From: a virus
Length of the DNA: 21,370 nt
Virus record (IMG/VR): IMGVR_UViG_3300001097_001974
Location: 1 to 21,370 of that record
Direction: 5' to 3' (one strand)
Shown here: in pieces, positions 6,540-14,410 of the stretch
Numbering within the stretch: position 1 is the first letter of the stretch
Layout of the letters: each line of letters opens with the position of its first letter
The notes under the pieces: model-generated
Told to the model about the DNA's origin: nothing
Database searches by the model: none
What the model saw: the letters and a program-made list of their open reading frames with translations, nothing else
Translations under genes and position numbers: made by a program

Positions 6540-6749
6540 CTATACAGCGCGGACTTCATACGTTGCGCCAGTGTGGCCACAGCGGGTTATAAAGCGATTG
6601 GCGCGGGCTTCCAGGTCGTCAACTTCCCGGCCATGTATGCGGGCCACCTGTTTGCCGTGGGCATGAATCACCGCGCAATAGGCTGTAGGGACTGGCTGGG
6701 CCTTCATTAGCCAGGCTTCGCTGTCTTGCTTGTAGTAGATGGGGCGCAT
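6540..6749 (-). CDS. Hypothetical 69-aa protein (E2)
   Basis: ATG at 6749, GGAG 9 bases upstream. Basic soluble protein with no signal or membrane segment: CAVIHAHGKQVARIHGREVDDLEARANRFITRCG. The central part reads like a compact alpha-beta fold (strand-strand-helix). It follows the capsid gene after a structured 119-bp spacer. No family recognised. A 76-codon frame overlaps it but is rich in P, G and R and lacks support. Possible capsid accessory by position only. Confidence 0.55.
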   Translation of the reverse strand: MRPIYYKQDSEAWLMKAQPVPTAYCAVIHAHGKQVARIHGREVDDLEARANRFITRCGHTGATYEVRAV

Positions 6750-6786
6750 GGGGTACTGCTCCAGAAAGGTTAAAACCCCGGCGTTT

Positions 6787-6857
6787 GCCTTCCGGCCCGT
6801 ACCTGTCGCCGGGTAACAGGTCAGGGTGATTGCCCGGAAGGCTCTCCACCAGGAGAG
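6787..6857 (-). ncRNA. Structured spacer after the capsid gene (E2)
   Basis: Read on the minus strand, two adjoining hairpins follow the capsid stop codon: CTCTCC/GGAGAG (6842-6857), then a larger one with outer 9-bp stem GCCTTCCGG/CCGGAAGGC (6787-6795 with 6834-6842) enclosing ACCTGT/ACAGGT (6801-6806, 6816-6821). The two stems share base 6842. No T-run follows, so it is not a standard terminator. It may protect the capsid mRNA from 3' decay or act as an attenuator for the 69-aa gene. A stand-alone RNA is not shown. Confidence 0.45.
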
Positions 6858-6868
6858 ACTGCTTTGCT

Positions 6869-7963
6869 TTAGATGCCGACGGTCACGGACAGCACAGCGC
6901 TCGGGCTGAACACTGCTAGGCCTGCGCGCAATTCCATGCGGGCGTTGATGATATTCTCTGCAAATCCAGCATCAACATAGCCAAATTCAAAGCGCGGGCT
7001 TTGCCGATCCAGCAGCGCCACTTGCGCCGGGTCGAACACCAGCACCTCACCAGCAGCCAGGCTAGAACTGGTGATAACCGGAACTCCCCAGATTGAAGGC
7101 GCGGCCCCATCAGCCCAGCCACCAGCAACGTACTGGCCATCGGTCGCACGTTCGGCGCGGATGGTTTGCCAGTCAGCGGGACTCATTACGACTACACCAG
7201 CGCTGTAGCCTTTCCCATCCAGCTCTGCGATAGCTTCACCGATTGCGTCAGGCACGTTGGTAGCGGTAGCCGTAAACGCGGTTGCTTCGGTTTTCAGGCC
7301 GCTGATTGCTCCAATGCCACCAACGCCACCGATTAGCTCGGCTTCCAGCTTGTCGAGGGCGGCGTGGCCCATCTTGTCCTGAATAAACATACCCAGGCCA
7401 GGAGCGTCAGCAAGCACCTGTTCAGACATTGGCAGCAATGCGGCGATAGTGGCAATGGTGGCGGTTTTCAGTTCAAACGCCATGGCCTGTGTGGCTTTGG
7501 TGTCGCCTTGCTTCGCTTGAACGGCTGCGGCGTTGGTGAATCCGTCAAGGCTCACGAACTCATAGCTACCAGACGTTGCAGCGAGTGCCGGTAGTACGTC
7601 CATCAGCGATAGGCGGCGGCGTACATCATTGCCTACCACGTTACCGCGCTGCGGTTGAAGCGGATAAACGCTATTCCCGGTCGTGTTGCCAACGTCACCC
7701 ACAAGCGATTTGATGCTGATATTCATCGGAACGGATGCGCTGCGGCTCTTGCGTTCGATCATCGCCTGCATGGCTGGGTCTTCTACCACTTGAGCGGATG
7801 CGGTCTTGGTGGTGGTGGTGCTATAGCCAAGAGGGGTTGAGCCCTTTTGGGCAAGGTCCAGAATTTGATGGTCCAGCTTAGTGATGTTCTCTTTCATGGC
7901 TTTCAATTCGCCGGAGGTACTGGCGGCGTGTTCTTCTACTGCTTTCAAGATTTGTTCGGACAT
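6869..7963 (-). CDS. HK97-type major capsid protein (E2)
   Basis: 364 aa, close to the family's usual 350-400. Residues 1-40 are a coiled-coil-like delta domain, followed by a linker to about 75-90 that the prohead protease should cut during maturation. The remainder has HK97-fold signatures: QGDTKATQAMAFELKTATIA (E-loop/P-domain region), then SPADWQTIRAERA, IWGVPVITSSS and VLVFDPAQVALLDRQ, ending with ARMELRAGLAVFSPSAVLSV. Forms the icosahedral shell. It lies 2 bp downstream of the protease, as in HK97-like phages, but the portal and terminase genes that normally precede the protease are absent. A satellite-specific, possibly smaller capsid is inferred. Confidence 0.93.
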   Translation of the reverse strand: MSEQILKAVEEHAASTSGELKAMKENITKLDHQILDLAQKGSTPLGYSTTTTKTASAQVVEDPAMQAMIERKSRSASVPMNISIKSLVGDVGNTTGNSVYPLQPQRGNVVGNDVRRRLSLMDVLPALAATSGSYEFVSLDGFTNAAAVQAKQGDTKATQAMAFELKTATIATIAALLPMSEQVLADAPGLGMFIQDKMGHAALDKLEAELIGGVGGIGAISGLKTEATAFTATATNVPDAIGEAIAELDGKGYSAGVVVMSPADWQTIRAERATDGQYVAGGWADGAAPSIWGVPVITSSSLAAGEVLVFDPAQVALLDRQSPRFEFGYVDAGFAENIINARMELRAGLAVFSPSAVLSVTVGI

Positions 7964-7965
7964 GA

Positions 7966-8628
7966 TTATTTACCTGTGCGGATGATGTTGGTTGCCGCTT
8001 TCAGTGCGGCGATTATGGCCTGCTCGTTTTCTTCATCCGCTTGCACATCGTCACAATGCGTCAGAACGGGAAAACCAACCGAAGTGAGCCGCTTCGCTTG
8101 GCGTCGGGAAAGCCCCAGGGCGTCACGCACCAGGGTTTCAAATTCTCGGGCGTTGGTGCAGTCAGCGAAGCTCTTAACCTCGCTGATTAAGGCGCGGGGA
8201 TTAGCCGGTACGGATACCAAGCTGATCTCCAGCAGATCCACTTTTGTAAAATGCCGCACTCCGTCCTGTTCGTAGCTGTCGCCAGGCTGCGAGGTAAACC
8301 CAATGCTCAGGGAAAGCCCGCCGGACTTCAGCAGCGCGTAAGCGTCAGCGCCTTTGGTTATGGCCAATTCTACTTTGCCGGTTCCGGTCAGTCCTTCGGC
8401 GGTTTCTTTCAGTTCCAGCCAGGAGCCAACCGGCTCGTTATGGTCGTGTTGCCACAGCAGGGGCGGAAGGTTGCCGTTCTTCTCGTAAGCTGCCAGCGAC
8501 TCTACAAACGCGCCGGGTAAGATCACATCGCCAGTACGGTCAGGCTCACCAAACGCCCAGGCCAGGGCGGTGAACTCCCCGGCGGCATTGGTTGCCCGCT
8601 TTAGGTGTAGCTCTTGGGAAAACTTCAT
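7966..8628 (-). CDS. HK97-type prohead protease, S78 family (E2)
   Basis: 220 aa, start ATG at 8628 overlapping the 119-aa stop as ATGA. Opening pattern FTALAWAFGEPDRTGDVILPGAF is typical of the family. Catalytic candidates: H61 or H63 in LLWQHDHNEPVG, S108 in LSLSIGF, and E134 in DLLEISLVSVPANP. Cleaves the capsid delta domain and itself during shell maturation. The C-terminal part after about 155 is helical and may act as scaffold or targeting tail. Directly followed by the major capsid gene. Confidence 0.93.
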   Translation of the reverse strand: MKFSQELHLKRATNAAGEFTALAWAFGEPDRTGDVILPGAFVESLAAYEKNGNLPPLLWQHDHNEPVGSWLELKETAEGLTGTGKVELAITKGADAYALLKSGGLSLSIGFTSQPGDSYEQDGVRHFTKVDLLEISLVSVPANPRALISEVKSFADCTNAREFETLVRDALGLSRRQAKRLTSVGFPVLTHCDDVQADEENEQAIIAALKAATNIIRTGK

Positions 8629-8984
8629 CCTTCGGCTTCCTGTTTGGCCAGTTCGCGGATTTTCTCGGTCACGGCATCTGCATCGGATCGAAGCTCTTTA
8701 GACAGGTACGGCCATAGGTGTTCGGGAACATGGGCGGCAACGATGGTGGCAAGCCTCATTTGTTCGTCTACTTCAGCCCGCTGGTTGCGGTCGTCTTGCT
8801 CTTTGGCTTCGGCGTTGTGTTCTTCCAGCTTAGCCAGGCCCACCAGCAGGCCCATGGCCAGAACATCACCGGCATCAGCAGCGGCCCGCAGTTCGCGCAA
8901 GTAATCGCGCTGTGTTTGTTTACTGGGTAGCAGGTTTCGCTTTCCGGTTCTGCCTACGTTCAATGATTCGTTCATGGGTGCCAC
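8625..8984 (-). CDS. Hypothetical 119-aa first gene of the capsid operon (E2)
   Basis: Start uncertain: GTG at 8984 or ATG at 8975 (three residues shorter); neither has a strong ribosome site. Basic N-terminus (GRTGKRNLLPSKQTQRDYLRELR) followed by a long, charged, mostly helical body (LAKLEEHNAEAKEQDDRNQRAEVDEQMRLATIVAAHVP). No HTH or ATPase motif, so a small-terminase call is not supported. Its coupling to protease and capsid points to scaffold, size determination or DNA-packaging adaptor, undecided. Confidence 0.75.
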   Translation of the reverse strand: MAPMNESLNVGRTGKRNLLPSKQTQRDYLRELRAAADAGDVLAMGLLVGLAKLEEHNAEAKEQDDRNQRAEVDEQMRLATIVAAHVPEHLWPYLSKELRSDADAVTEKIRELAKQEAEG

Positions 8985-9017
8985 GCTTGGGTAGGGTTAG
9001 GATCAGTTCAATAGTGT

Positions 9018-9031
9018 TATGTTATAACATA
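9018..9031. promoter_or_regulatory. Perfect 14-bp palindrome upstream of the capsid operon (E2)
   Basis: TATGTTATAACATA, 34-43 bp upstream of the first capsid-operon gene. On the minus strand it follows and partly overlaps TTGATA, a good -35 candidate, while the -10 is poor (TATTGA at 16 bp). That fits an operator over a promoter that needs help. Conserved in E1 at 182-195 with one change. Confidence 0.6.
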
Positions 9032-9085
9032 TCAACTCTAGTTACCAGTCGATTACCGGCGTTCTCGAAATAACACAACGTGCCG

Positions 9086-9153
9086 GGGTGCCTGGGTGCC
9101 TGGGCTATGCTTTCGGGGTTTCGTCTACTGAGTGAGGACTGCTAAAAGTGTGC
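9086..9153. promoter_or_regulatory. Tandem GGGTGCCT and conserved 42-bp block (E2)
   Basis: GGGTGCCT is repeated at 9086-9093 and 9094-9101. The block 9112-9153 contains TTCGTCTACTGAGTG (9120-9134) and aligns with 199-240 of E1. It lies between the capsid operon promoter and the origin. A cos/pac-like helper recognition site is one possibility; nothing proves it. Confidence 0.45.
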
Positions 9154-9190
9154 GCTACTAATTCTTAGCCGGTCTGCGGGGTCAGTGCTT

Positions 9191-9314
9191 TGGCGGTGTT
9201 ATCCGCCAGCCTGAATAAGTTGAATTAGTTGTATGCGCGTACGATATGAAAAGTATAAGAACACCCTATATATATTCTTCACTTCGTACGCGTATACAAC
9301 TTTTACAACTAATT
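9191..9314. other. Presumptive replication origin, inverted-repeat type (E2)
   Basis: A 17-bp inverted repeat, GTTGTATGCGCGTACGA (9228-9244) and TCGTACGCGTATACAAC (9284-9300), with one mismatch, flanks a 39-bp AT-rich core (9245-9283). The core has a smaller dyad, AAGAA/TTCTT. Outer AATTAGTTGTA motifs (9224-9233 and, inverted, 9304-9314) extend the symmetry, and TACAAC is doubled on the right arm. A TGGCGG/CCGCCA hairpin lies at 9191-9208. The structure touches the primase stop codon, the same position the iteron array has in E1. It resembles a replication origin or cruciform; a bidirectional terminator is less likely because there is no T-run. Confidence 0.6.
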
Positions 9315-11874
9315 AAGAGGCGGCCTCCTGAATCGCACGATACCGTTCTGCTCTTTGGGATTTAATGCGCTCACTGTGCGCCTTGAACTGCTCAAATACT
9401 TTCGGGTTGGAAGCATAAACACCATCGGAGCGCCGGCCCCGTTTGCCCGCTATAGGTGGTGGTGTTATATCCGCAATCCATCCCAGTTCGACCAGGTAAT
9501 CAATGGCGTTTTCTGTTTGCCGGTTGTCGCTTCCTTGCCAGTAGGTGGCGTTCCTTGTCAGGTCACCACGCTTAAATGTCTTCCACGACTTGCTCAGGAT
9601 CGCTTCAGCAGCCGCAACAACCAGCCCTTGAACATCTCCCGCCTGCTCATCAAGTATGCGGTAGACTGACTCAGAATGCCGGTACATGACACGCATGAAC
9701 TTAATGGCCATCGTCATTGTCTCTTTGCTTACGTCACCCCCTGGCTGTCGCTCGTCGGCTGCGGCGTGAATGCAATGCAAAGCAAAGGCGGCTCGTCCCA
9801 ACATGCCAGGGAACTTGTTTAGGTGTTCTGCGAACCTTTGGGCTGCCGTTCTGGTTGCCAGCTTCCGTATGTTGTTGTGGTAGTCCTGCATCATCAGCTT
9901 GGCCGGAGTAGAAAGCCTTGCAGAGACCTGCTCTTTCCCTGTCCAGTTATGGATGCGCTCAATTAATAGGTTGTTGTTCATCTGAGTGAATGGTGATTCC
10001 TTCGCCATGTAATTCACATCGCCGGCCGGTTGCAGGCAGTACATCAAAAACCGTTGATAGAGTCCGTCAGATCCCCCGCCCTTTTGCTTGAACAAATAGG
10101 CCAGTTTTTCAGGCTGGATGCCTGCCAAAATGCCCACGCTGAAATTGTCGATAACAATCGGCTGAGGCTTGCCGGCGCGGTTTATAGTCACGTAACCGCC
10201 ATCATAAGATCGCAGATAAACGCCACGGTCTTTCCCGCCATCTTTTCCGCTGTATGCATCCATCCTGCCAATGAACTCGGTTATTTCGTGGTGGTACATA
10301 TTCACGCCTTCGGGGTTGTCTTGCAGTAACAAGCCCAGCGCCTCGGTGGTGGTGTCCAGGGCATGGCGCTGTTTCCATGGCGGCTTTGGTGGTGGGTCTT
10401 GCTTGTCGCCCTTGGCGTTCTGGCAGGCTTTAATCCACTTAGACAGGGCTGCGTTTGACTCGTCAAGTAATGCTTTGTCGATATGTTCGGCCCCTTGTTT
10501 GGAGTCGTTCAATATCGGGCTTTTCGCAGTACCTGAGTCACCAACTAGGCCGCCCCATTGATAGGCCGGCACCTTGAATGGCCCCAGATCCAGCCTTGCC
10601 CGATGGTCTACAGTATTGGCCGCCGTCATAAAAAGGCAAAAACCATAAGCGCCGGCATCAAAACCGGATTGTTCCGACTTCTCGGCTGCAAGTGTCCTGA
10701 ATTGCTCCGGTAATATCTCCATTGGAAAAGAAGGTACAACGTGTTCAGCGAATAGGTCGGCAGGCTCCGGCCAAAGGCTGCTCTCGCGTTCGCTGTCGGC
10801 GCTTGCGGTAAGCCTTGCCAGTTGGTCGGCGGTGAATCGTGACTGTTCTGGCGGGCCTCCTTTCATGCCGTTTTCACGTGCAAAATGAATAAGCGTTCCA
10901 ATGGTTCGCCCTTCGCTGCGCTGTATTGAGTCCCATGTTTTTTGAAACTTGGCGTCTTTGTGCTTCGGTGCCTGGGCGCTCCAGTGGTATGCGTCAGCAT
11001 GGCCGGCATCGCCTAATTCATGCTTTACAGCCGATACGATGTTAAACCAGTGGTGGTACCCCTCATCATTGTTCGGAATCCACTTGAGCAAGTCCGGCAC
11101 CTTATGGCCATCCTCCCCCCGGTGTGGCGCTGTTCCCGTCTCGGGCTTGGCTTTGGGCTTAGGCACCAAACAATGACGCTGTGCAATCTCATCAAAGGCC
11201 CGCAAAATAGCATCTATGTCGTCTGCGGTAAGCTCCACCAGATCGGAGGGGCATACTTCCGACAATGTTTTGCTGTTGTCACCGTTAATATCATTCCATT
11301 GATACGGCTGGCCGGTGTCTGGGTGGATCTGGTAGGCAACGAATTGTTGCCCTTTGCCCAGAATCTCAATCTGATTTTTCACCTCGCGGCGGGTGTCAAC
11401 TTTGCCATCTTCCGCAATCGGGTAGACTTCAGGCGATAGCTGTTTACTTTGTGGCGCTCTCGTTTTGTACGGAATCAGAAATTTAGGCGCGTTACCCACT
11501 CTTATCAGCTTTTCGCCGGTACGCTTTGCCAGCAGTGGCCGGATGAAATCCAGCAGGTCAGCAGCCAGCGCCGGATGTGGCGTATCAACATCAAGCCCCT
11601 GAGTGCTCCATTCATCGGGCGCGGGCATTCCGCAAATAATGCCGATACCAGTACCAGCCCGCCATTCATCGGCGCGGCGCGGGTTGTTTGTCCAGTCCAT
11701 AGCATCAGCGCCAGCGGGGTATTTCTTTTTAGGCGCAAGAAAACAACACGGGTAATTGGTCAGCAGCTTATTGGCTGATTTCTGATCAATAATGCTATAC
11801 TGAGCTTGTCCGCTTTGCTCTGTTCCCTCGTTCCCGGTTGCCGCCGGGGCGGGGCGATTCTTTAGATCTTCCAT
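9313..11874 (-). CDS. Prim-pol/helicase replication protein, type B helicase half, chimeric (E2)
   Basis: 853 aa from the ATG at 11874. The N-terminal prim-pol and PriCT-like part has the same key residues as E1 (D95, D97, H184). The C-terminal half from about residue 365 is DUF3987-like: Walker A GDSGTAKS (K451, S452), a Walker B-like MYHHEITEF in which the usual Asp is His (H529, E530), then FIGRMDAYSGKDGG, YLRSYDGGYVTINRAGK and SVGILAGIQPEKL. The sequence is a hybrid: bases up to 11496 equal E3, bases from 11384 equal E1, so crossover lies within 113 bp in the prim-pol region. Followed at once by the inverted-repeat origin. Confidence 0.88.
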   Translation of the reverse strand: MEDLKNRPAPAATGNEGTEQSGQAQYSIIDQKSANKLLTNYPCCFLAPKKKYPAGADAMDWTNNPRRADEWRAGTGIGIICGMPAPDEWSTQGLDVDTPHPALAADLLDFIRPLLAKRTGEKLIRVGNAPKFLIPYKTRAPQSKQLSPEVYPIAEDGKVDTRREVKNQIEILGKGQQFVAYQIHPDTGQPYQWNDINGDNSKTLSEVCPSDLVELTADDIDAILRAFDEIAQRHCLVPKPKAKPETGTAPHRGEDGHKVPDLLKWIPNNDEGYHHWFNIVSAVKHELGDAGHADAYHWSAQAPKHKDAKFQKTWDSIQRSEGRTIGTLIHFARENGMKGGPPEQSRFTADQLARLTASADSERESSLWPEPADLFAEHVVPSFPMEILPEQFRTLAAEKSEQSGFDAGAYGFCLFMTAANTVDHRARLDLGPFKVPAYQWGGLVGDSGTAKSPILNDSKQGAEHIDKALLDESNAALSKWIKACQNAKGDKQDPPPKPPWKQRHALDTTTEALGLLLQDNPEGVNMYHHEITEFIGRMDAYSGKDGGKDRGVYLRSYDGGYVTINRAGKPQPIVIDNFSVGILAGIQPEKLAYLFKQKGGGSDGLYQRFLMYCLQPAGDVNYMAKESPFTQMNNNLLIERIHNWTGKEQVSARLSTPAKLMMQDYHNNIRKLATRTAAQRFAEHLNKFPGMLGRAAFALHCIHAAADERQPGGDVSKETMTMAIKFMRVMYRHSESVYRILDEQAGDVQGLVVAAAEAILSKSWKTFKRGDLTRNATYWQGSDNRQTENAIDYLVELGWIADITPPPIAGKRGRRSDGVYASNPKVFEQFKAHSERIKSQRAERYRAIQEAAS

Positions 11875-11876
11875 AA

Positions 11877-12158
11877 TCACGCCTCCCCGTCTTTGGTCAG
11901 CCGCACGATAATAGCGCCGCTTTTGTTCTTATCGTGTTTCGCTACGCCCTGCTTACACAGGCGATCAATACCATGTCGAACGTCAGCGGGTGTGAACTCT
12001 TGCGCCTTGCCCAGCGCCACAAGCGAGGCGCGTGTTTTTGGGCCTCGGGTCAACTTCTCTGTTATGAGTTGGTCTAGCGCATATATAGCGCCGTTTTTTT
12101 GGCGGCGGCGCAATTTCTCGTAGTCTGGAATTTCAGGGCGAAATATTGAGAAGCTCAT
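11877..12158 (-). CDS. Small winged-helix-like protein (E2)
   Basis: 93 aa, identical to the E1 protein. ATGA overlap with the AlpA-like stop; GTGA overlap (stop TGA at 11877-11879) just before the primase start, placing it in a tight three-gene unit. The E3 allele differs at about a dozen positions, mostly in the first half, while the HTH-like segment and basic hairpin are kept. Confidence 0.75.
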   Translation of the reverse strand: MSFSIFRPEIPDYEKLRRRQKNGAIYALDQLITEKLTRGPKTRASLVALGKAQEFTPADVRHGIDRLCKQGVAKHDKNKSGAIIVRLTKDGEA

Positions 12159-12406
12159 GCTGTCGCCTCCCCTGAACAGGTGCGGGCGTTTGCTTCGATC
12201 CACGCCAGAACATCATCGGCGCGGTAACGAACGTGGCGGCCCAGCTTCAGGAATCGGGGACCATCACCGGCCCAGCGGGCGCGTTCGCACCATGCGGTAG
12301 ACTTGCCAAGGTAGGCGGCTAGGGTTTTTTGATCCCATAGCCGGGGCATGGTTACGAGGGATTCAGAGGGTAGGGCGTTTACTTGGTTTTGGACGATGCT
12401 TTGCAT
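12155..12406 (-). CDS. AlpA-type excisionase/regulator (E2)
   Basis: 83 aa, identical to the E1 copy, with the same GAGG ribosome site and upstream palindrome. In E3 the gene at this position is a different DNA-binding protein, which shows the regulator can be exchanged while the coupling to the next gene is preserved. Two identical AlpA genes in one array would cross-regulate. Confidence 0.85.
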   Translation of the reverse strand: MQSIVQNQVNALPSESLVTMPRLWDQKTLAAYLGKSTAWCERARWAGDGPRFLKLGRHVRYRADDVLAWIEANARTCSGEATA

Positions 12407-12456
12407 GATTTAGCCTCATTCGAGTTTGAACAAGGCCATGAAAACAAAGGGTTACA

Positions 12457-12477
12457 GACACAAAGTTACTTAGTGTC
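12457..12477. promoter_or_regulatory. Palindromic operator candidate upstream of the AlpA-like gene (E2)
   Basis: Same 10+1+10 dyad as in E1, 51 bp before the AlpA-like start. Confidence 0.6.
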
Positions 12478-12482
12478 CCGTT

Positions 12483-13112
12483 TTACTTGGCGGGGCTGAA
12501 ATAACGCTTTAAAAAGTTTGAGCGCGACTGCGATCCAATTTCACCGCCGGTCACTTCGTCAATAGCAACTACTCGTTGGCCTTCTTCGCTTCGATAAACG
12601 GCCACGTCCTCATTGAGCGCAAAAGGCAAATTTTCATCCTCTGGAATCCACGCCCATGCTTTCGGAAAGCTCACTCCTAGCCCGGCTAAATGCTGTGCTA
12701 GATCCGTTGCCCACTCGCTACGCTTCTTTGCCTGGCCTCCTTTTTGACTCCCTTTGCGTTGGGTTATGACTATTTGCAGGCGGTCAAAAACAAATAACAG
12801 TTTATTGATTCGCTCCAGTTGCAGCCCTGTATCCAACGCCAAGCGGGCAGCAGTAAACATATCGCCATTATCCAACCCCACCAGCGCGCCACTGGCCATT
12901 TGGTTTAGAAATCGGGCATCTCTAATGACGTTTGCGGGCATCTTGAAATCAGCGGTGTAAATCGTCTGGCCTAATGCTCCTGCGCGGTCGGCGATGTAGC
13001 TTAGGCGCTGCTTTAGCTGGCCTGCTTCGTCCAAGGTCAGCCATTCATCAAGATCAAGGCCGCCACTATGGGATTGCTTGAAAAGCTCCGAAACGGTAAC
13101 TGATATTTTCAC
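12483..13112 (-). CDS. Unknown 209-aa satellite protein (E2)
   Basis: Identical to the E1 protein, GTG start in GTGA overlap with the integrase stop. No recognised domain. Its retention intact in both copies only shows that the duplication is recent, not that it is essential. Confidence 0.8.
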   Translation of the reverse strand: MKISVTVSELFKQSHSGGLDLDEWLTLDEAGQLKQRLSYIADRAGALGQTIYTADFKMPANVIRDARFLNQMASGALVGLDNGDMFTAARLALDTGLQLERINKLLFVFDRLQIVITQRKGSQKGGQAKKRSEWATDLAQHLAGLGVSFPKAWAWIPEDENLPFALNEDVAVYRSEEGQRVVAIDEVTGGEIGSQSRSNFLKRYFSPAK

Positions 13113-14410
13113 GCCCGCGCCTCCCTGTTAAACGGGATAATCTGCGCCGTTGGCTCTGGCTGGCCCTCTACCATACGTTGCAGCATTTCGAGTGCTTCTA
13201 ACTTTTCCTCGTGAAAGCCGTGGTGCTGATAATGCCTAGCCTGAACTCCCCCCAGGCCATGGCTAAGTAATTGCGCCAGAACGTCCGAACTCACGCGATA
13301 AGGTTTGGCCGCCAGCCGGGTTTCAATGGTTGCCCGGATAGTGCCAGCGGTGAACGCTCCACCTTCAAGCTCTTTGGCGGTTTCCATATCCTTTTGAATG
13401 CGCTTTACCAGATCGTTTAGATAAAGCTCGTGGGCAGGCTTCAGCCCGCCATCACAACTAAACACAAATTCACCTGCGCCGGTTACGTTTTCGATACATT
13501 GCAGCGCGTCAGGTAGCAATGGGATTGAATGGCGGCGGGGTTCGGTTCTGCGGCCTTTGTAGTCCAGCAGGGTCAAGGTTTGGGTGTCGCGGTCTATGTC
13601 GTGCAGGGTGGCGCGGGATAGCTGAACAATGCGCTGGCCGCCGGTTAGGACGTGCAGCATACCAAGTGAGCGGGCGGGTTCCGGTTGGGCCTTTACTCTT
13701 GCCCAATACGCCTGAAATTCCGAAACGGAAAGGGCGCGCGTTCTAGCCTGGCTCGATCCTTCCACCTTTACCATATCGCGGGCGGGATTCATCTTGATGT
13801 TCATATTCCGCAACTTCGCCGGGGCGTTCACATTGCCACGCGCCTTGATTGCTTCGGTAAAGGCTGAACGAATATAAGAGCGGATCTTGTCGGCTTGGCG
13901 TAGCTTGCCCGCATCCTTAACAGCGGCAACGATCTTTATGCAATCGTCTAGGTCTACATCAGCAGCCCGCTTGCTCCAGATCTTCCGCTGCTTTTTTTCA
14001 ATGTCTGCGGTGATCTGATTAGACACGTTGCGCGCGGATTTCTTGCCTTTGGATTCCAGCAGATCCACATAGCCGGTCATCATGTCGCCAAACGTGGCGG
14101 CCTCTGCGGCCTTTTTTTCGGGGCGGGGGTCTATACCATTAGCCAGTTCTGCGTTGATCCCTTTGGCCCGCTTGCGGCCTGCTTCGGCGCTGGCGGCTTC
14201 GCCTGAAAACCGGCCAATGGTGACACGGATAACTTCACCTTTGAAGCGAGCTTGAAAGAACAGGGTTTTGCTGCCGTTCGGCATAACGCGAACGCCATAA
14301 CCCTGAATTGCGGTGTCCCAAACAATAAGGCGCTTTCCGTCTGTCGCCTCCATCCGGTTTAGATTGGTCTTGTTTAGCGTTTGCTTGGCTGGCTTTTTGG
14401 TATCGGTCAT
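13109..14410 (-). CDS. int: Tyrosine recombinase, P4-type integrase (E2)
   Basis: 433 aa, identical to the E1 integrase, with catalytic R260, K285, R359, H384 and Y394 intact. It lies 248 bp from the second tRNA-Leu. Two active integrases and repeated att regions in direct orientation would allow excision of E2 alone as an 8997-bp circle. Confidence 0.93.
   Translation of the reverse strand: MTDTKKPAKQTLNKTNLNRMEATDGKRLIVWDTAIQGYGVRVMPNGSKTLFFQARFKGEVIRVTIGRFSGEAASAEAGRKRAKGINAELANGIDPRPEKKAAEAATFGDMMTGYVDLLESKGKKSARNVSNQITADIEKKQRKIWSKRAADVDLDDCIKIVAAVKDAGKLRQADKIRSYIRSAFTEAIKARGNVNAPAKLRNMNIKMNPARDMVKVEGSSQARTRALSVSEFQAYWARVKAQPEPARSLGMLHVLTGGQRIVQLSRATLHDIDRDTQTLTLLDYKGRRTEPRRHSIPLLPDALQCIENVTGAGEFVFSCDGGLKPAHELYLNDLVKRIQKDMETAKELEGGAFTAGTIRATIETRLAAKPYRVSSDVLAQLLSHGLGGVQARHYQHHGFHEEKLEALEMLQRMVEGQPEPTAQIIPFNREARA

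Larger units (their letters stand above)
2387..11496. repeat. Direct repeat, left copy (9110 bp, period 8997)
   Basis: This stretch recurs at 11384-20493 with a constant offset of 8997. All encoded proteins are identical and I found no base difference or indel by eye. The first mismatch on the left is base 2386 (a, against c at 11383); the first on the right is 11497 (c, against t at 20494). Because it is longer than the period, the two copies overlap by 113 bp at 11384-11496. The ends fall inside primase genes, not at the tRNA att sites, which points to homologous recombination rather than site-specific integration as the source of the duplication. Confidence 0.95.

Noticed and set aside
6619-6849. 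76-codon minus-strand reading overlapping the 69-aa gene
   Set aside because: Rich in P, G and R, overlaps the hairpin region and a better supported frame.
8625-8984. 119-aa protein as small terminase subunit
   Set aside because: Position is suggestive, but no HTH DNA-binding segment is visible and no large terminase is present.
9191-9208. TGGCGG/CCGCCA hairpin as a transcription terminator
   Set aside because: No T-run on either strand after the stem.
11020-11439. 139-codon plus-strand readings over the primase genes (also at 2023 and 20017)
   Set aside because: Antisense shadows of a strongly supported coding sequence; no ribosome site.
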